This document shows positions 5,698-7,178 of a stretch of DNA of 7,178 nucleotides, in pieces (position 1 is the first letter of the stretch; the number at the start of each line of letters is the position of its first letter). The notes beneath the pieces are model-generated. The model saw only the letters and a program-made list of their open reading frames with translations. It was not told the DNA's origin and made no database searches. Origin of the DNA: an uncultured Alphaproteobacteria bacterium (GTDB taxonomy: Bacteria > Pseudomonadota > Alphaproteobacteria > UBA9655); contig CALBSK010000012.1 of the NCBI GenBank assembly GCA_937967795.1, positions 1 through 7,178 of the forward strand, in the 5' to 3' direction. The translations under genes and the position numbers were made by a program.

Positions 5698-6162
5698 ATG
5701 AAGACGAAAGTTATTGCCTGCTCTCTTGTTTTAGCCTGTTTCGCAACGGGATGCGAAAATCCAAAACAAACTATTGGAGCCCTCGGAGGCGGGGCCTTAG
5801 GTGGCTATGCAGGATCTACCATTGGGAAAGGTCGTGGTCGCGTGGTTTCCACAGCTGTGGGCGCTGTGCTGGGCGCGCTCGGAGGTGGATACATTGGCGG
5901 ACAACTTGATCGCGCTGACAAAGAACGAGCTGAACGCACAAATCAAAGTGCTCTGGAAAGTAGCCCTGTTGGAAAAACAGCACAGTGGAAAAATCCCGAT
6001 ACAGGCAACTACGGTTCTATTACACCTACACGTACCTATGAAAGCAAAGGCCAATACTGCCGCGAATTCACGCAGACCATTACAGTCGGTGGCAAAACTC
6101 AACAAGCCTATGGTACAGCCTGCCGCCAACCAGACGGTGCGTGGCAAATCGTAGGAAATTAA
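5698..6162 (+). CDS. Glycine-zipper 17-kDa surface antigen-type outer-membrane lipoprotein
   Basis: This 154-residue lipoprotein has a signal peptide (1-18) ending in a lipobox FATGC, with Cys19 as the lipidated residue. Residues about 27-69 form a glycine-zipper segment with repeated GGxxGG patterns (GALGGGALGGYAGS, GAVLGALGGGYIGGQ), which can span or oligomerise in a membrane. A charged linker (DRADKERAER) follows. The C-terminal domain at about 95-154 has WKNPDTGNYGSITP, a CREFTQTITVGGK strand and YGTACRQPDGAW, with two cysteines (about 120 and 142) that probably form a disulfide. This is the architecture of the rickettsial 17-kDa antigen and related alphaproteobacterial lipoproteins of the outer membrane. 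The molecular role is poorly known. AAAGGA, 8 bases before the ATG, supports this start. It is monocistronic, with a promoter at 5604-5632 and a terminator at 6197-6250. Confidence 0.9.
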   Translation: MKTKVIACSLVLACFATGCENPKQTIGALGGGALGGYAGSTIGKGRGRVVSTAVGAVLGALGGGYIGGQLDRADKERAERTNQSALESSPVGKTAQWKNPDTGNYGSITPTRTYESKGQYCREFTQTITVGGKTQQAYGTACRQPDGAWQIVGN

Positions 6163-6196
6163 AATAAATTGGCAACGGTTTCTGTTATAAGTTCTC

Positions 6197-6250
6197 TTGT
6201 TTCGCTGTTTCATCCTCTGTGTATGCAACAGTGAAACAATTTTTCTTTTT
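6197..6250 (+). terminator. Rho-independent terminator of the 17-kDa antigen gene
   Basis: ttgtttcgctgtt (6197-6209) pairs with aacagtgaaacaa (6227-6239): 13 pairs, one G-U. Three further inner pairs (cat/atg) are possible. It is followed at once by tttttcttttt (6240-6250). It lies 35 bases past the stop codon and separates this gene from the hydrolase gene. Confidence 0.85.
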
Positions 6251-6293
6251 GACTCGACAAGGAAGATGAGATTAAGAAGAAGGGGAAATAATG

Positions 6294-6322
6294 TTGACTT
6301 TTTAATTAAAATTTGTTAGAGA
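6294..6322 (+). promoter_or_regulatory. Candidate promoter of the alpha/beta hydrolase gene
   Basis: TTGACT (6294-6299) is a good -35. Seventeen bases downstream, TAGAGA (6317-6322) is a poor -10. The spacer is almost pure A and T. A TATAGT at 6326-6331 is a better -10 but sits 26 bases from the -35. The hexamer assignment is therefore uncertain, although the terminator upstream makes a promoter in this interval necessary. Confidence 0.35.
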
Positions 6323-6351
6323 AGGTATAGTTTTTTCTTACGAGGAATCCT

Positions 6352-7026
6352 ATGCCCGAAGTTTTAATTGCTGGCCCTGTAGGGCGCATTGAAGCGCGCT
6401 ATCATCAGGGAACTAGCCGAAATGCACCCATTGCGATTGTACTCCACCCCCATCCTGAACATGGGGGAACAATGAATAATAAAATAACCTACGCCCTTTT
6501 TCGTTCTTTTGCGGATCAGGGATTTAATACTCTTCGTTTTAATTTTCGAGGGGTTGGCCGTTCCGAGGGTAAGTTTGATCACGGGGAAGGAGAGTTGAGT
6601 GATGCAGCAGCATGCCTTGATTGGCTTCAAGTTCAAAATCCAGAGCCCCGACAATGTTGGGTAGCGGGCTTTTCTTTTGGAGCGTGGATATGTATGCAGC
6701 TTTTAATGCGTCGTCCTGAGCTTGACGGGTTTATTGCCGTTGCTCCTCCTGCAAATATGTATGATTTTACTTTTTTAGCTCCTTGTCCTGTCTCCGGAAT
6801 GATTATTCAAGGAGCTAAAGATGAAATTGTTCCTAAAGAATCTGTTATGAAATTATCTGCAAGGCTTACTGCCCAGCTTGCAGTCCAGCGAAGCCGTCAC
6901 ATTGATTATCGTGTTATTCCCGAAGCCGATCATTTCTTTGCAAATGAAATTCCTACATTAACTGCTCACGTTCATGAGTATTTGCAAACCGTTCTTAATC
7001 CTATGCCCAAAGTGGTGAATGGATAA
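6352..7026 (+). CDS. Alpha/beta hydrolase (COG2945-like serine hydrolase)
   Basis: This 224-residue cytoplasmic protein has no signal peptide. The alpha/beta-hydrolase signs are in order: the oxyanion-region motif VLHPHPEHGGTMNNK at 30-44, the strand and turn LRFNFRGVGRSEG at 61-73, the nucleophile elbow GFSFG with Ser108, the acid in GAKDEIVP (Asp157) and the base in EADHFF (His194). A complete Ser-Asp-His triad is therefore visible. The HPHPxxGGTMxNK motif is characteristic of the widespread alphaproteobacterial group of small hydrolases in COG2945. Their substrate is not established, and an ester or similar acyl substrate is only a family-level guess. GAGGA, 5 bases before the ATG, fixes the start. 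No lid domain is apparent between strands 6 and 7. It appears to be transcribed alone. Confidence 0.88.
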   Translation: MPEVLIAGPVGRIEARYHQGTSRNAPIAIVLHPHPEHGGTMNNKITYALFRSFADQGFNTLRFNFRGVGRSEGKFDHGEGELSDAAACLDWLQVQNPEPRQCWVAGFSFGAWICMQLLMRRPELDGFIAVAPPANMYDFTFLAPCPVSGMIIQGAKDEIVPKESVMKLSARLTAQLAVQRSRHIDYRVIPEADHFFANEIPTLTAHVHEYLQTVLNPMPKVVNG

Positions 7027-7052
7027 AAGATTTATCTCATGCCCTTTCATTT

Positions 7053-7178
7053 TTATTTTGTTAAAACAAAACAGCGTTTCTCACGGTCAAAAGCAACTTC
7101 TCTAAATCCTCTTGCCGTGTAATAAGGAATAGCTTTTTCCAACGCTTTGAGAATAAATGCTTCTTTACGAGCGGGAGT
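7053..7178 (-). CDS. C-terminal end of an unidentified protein (partial)
   Basis: An open frame enters from the right edge and ends at a TAA at 7053-7055, giving 41 residues. The sequence is a helix-like EAFILKALEKAIPYY, then TARGFREVAFD, a short basic turn (REKR) and a final strand CFVLTK. A helix, then a GF turn, then strand-turn-strand at the C-terminus is reminiscent of GNAT acetyltransferases, but 41 residues are too few to call a family. It is convergent with the hydrolase gene, with 26 bases between stop codons and no clear terminator. A perfect 7-base inverted repeat (ttttgtt/aacaaaa, 7056-7071) lies over its last codons. Confidence 0.65.
   Translation of the reverse strand, partial: TPARKEAFILKALEKAIPYYTARGFREVAFDREKRCFVLTK

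Noticed and set aside
5797..6228. Open frames of 143 codons (minus) and 117 codons (plus, shifted frame) over the 17-kDa antigen gene
   Set aside because: They are shadows of a gene with a clear signal peptide, ribosome-binding site and terminator; the minus frame also runs through the terminator hairpin.
6364..6654. Minus-strand open frame of 96 codons within the hydrolase gene
   Set aside because: It has no ribosome-binding site, and the plus strand carries a full hydrolase with an intact catalytic triad.

Overview
The window is an AT-rich piece of an alphaproteobacterial chromosome. The main marker is the 5' half of a 16S rRNA gene on the minus strand. It has the short V3 helix and the 530/690/790-region sequences typical of Alphaproteobacteria, plus a large AT-rich expansion in the V2 helix. 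Together with the low GC, a rickettsial-type 17-kDa surface-antigen lipoprotein and a decayed secreted-protein gene, this suggests a host-associated lineage of the Holosporales/Rickettsiales type. That lineage placement is an inference, not a demonstrated identity.

Layout. 1-878 is partial 16S rRNA (minus). 879-1310 is its leader and promoter region: a TTGACG-N17-TATAAG promoter, a boxA-like antitermination signal, leader hairpins, and a second TATAAT box inside a perfect 9-bp inverted repeat. A terminator at 1332-1365 insulates it from 1373-2788, a reading frame for a roughly 470-residue signal-peptide protein broken by one in-frame TAA at 2561-2563. 2789-3129 is a gene-free AT-rich stretch with alternative hairpins. 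3130-3702 holds rplT and rpmI (bL20, bL35; minus), transcribed from their own promoter through a structured leader, with no infC next to them. 3847-4404 is a membrane-anchored TlpA-type thioredoxin (minus). Divergent from it at 4466-4606 is a 46-residue lipoprotein resembling LptM. 4625-5554 is a FieF/YiiP-type cation-efflux transporter (minus). 5698-6162 is a glycine-zipper 17-kDa antigen lipoprotein (plus) with a strong terminator. 6352-7026 is an alpha/beta hydrolase (plus). 7053-7178 is the C-terminal end of an unidentified minus-strand gene.

How the genes fit together. Most are housekeeping or cell-envelope genes: ribosome parts (16S, bL20, bL35), periplasmic thiol chemistry (TlpA), outer-membrane lipoproteins (LptM-like, 17-kDa antigen) and divalent-metal export. 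Apart from rpmI-rplT they look like single-gene transcription units. I see no CRISPR array, transposase, phage gene or defence system, and no clearly new multi-gene system. The points most worth a second look are the interrupted secreted protein, the branched V2 expansion in the 16S, the tiny LptM-like gene, the structured rpmI-rplT leader, and the loss of the usual cytoplasmic metal ligands in the transporter.
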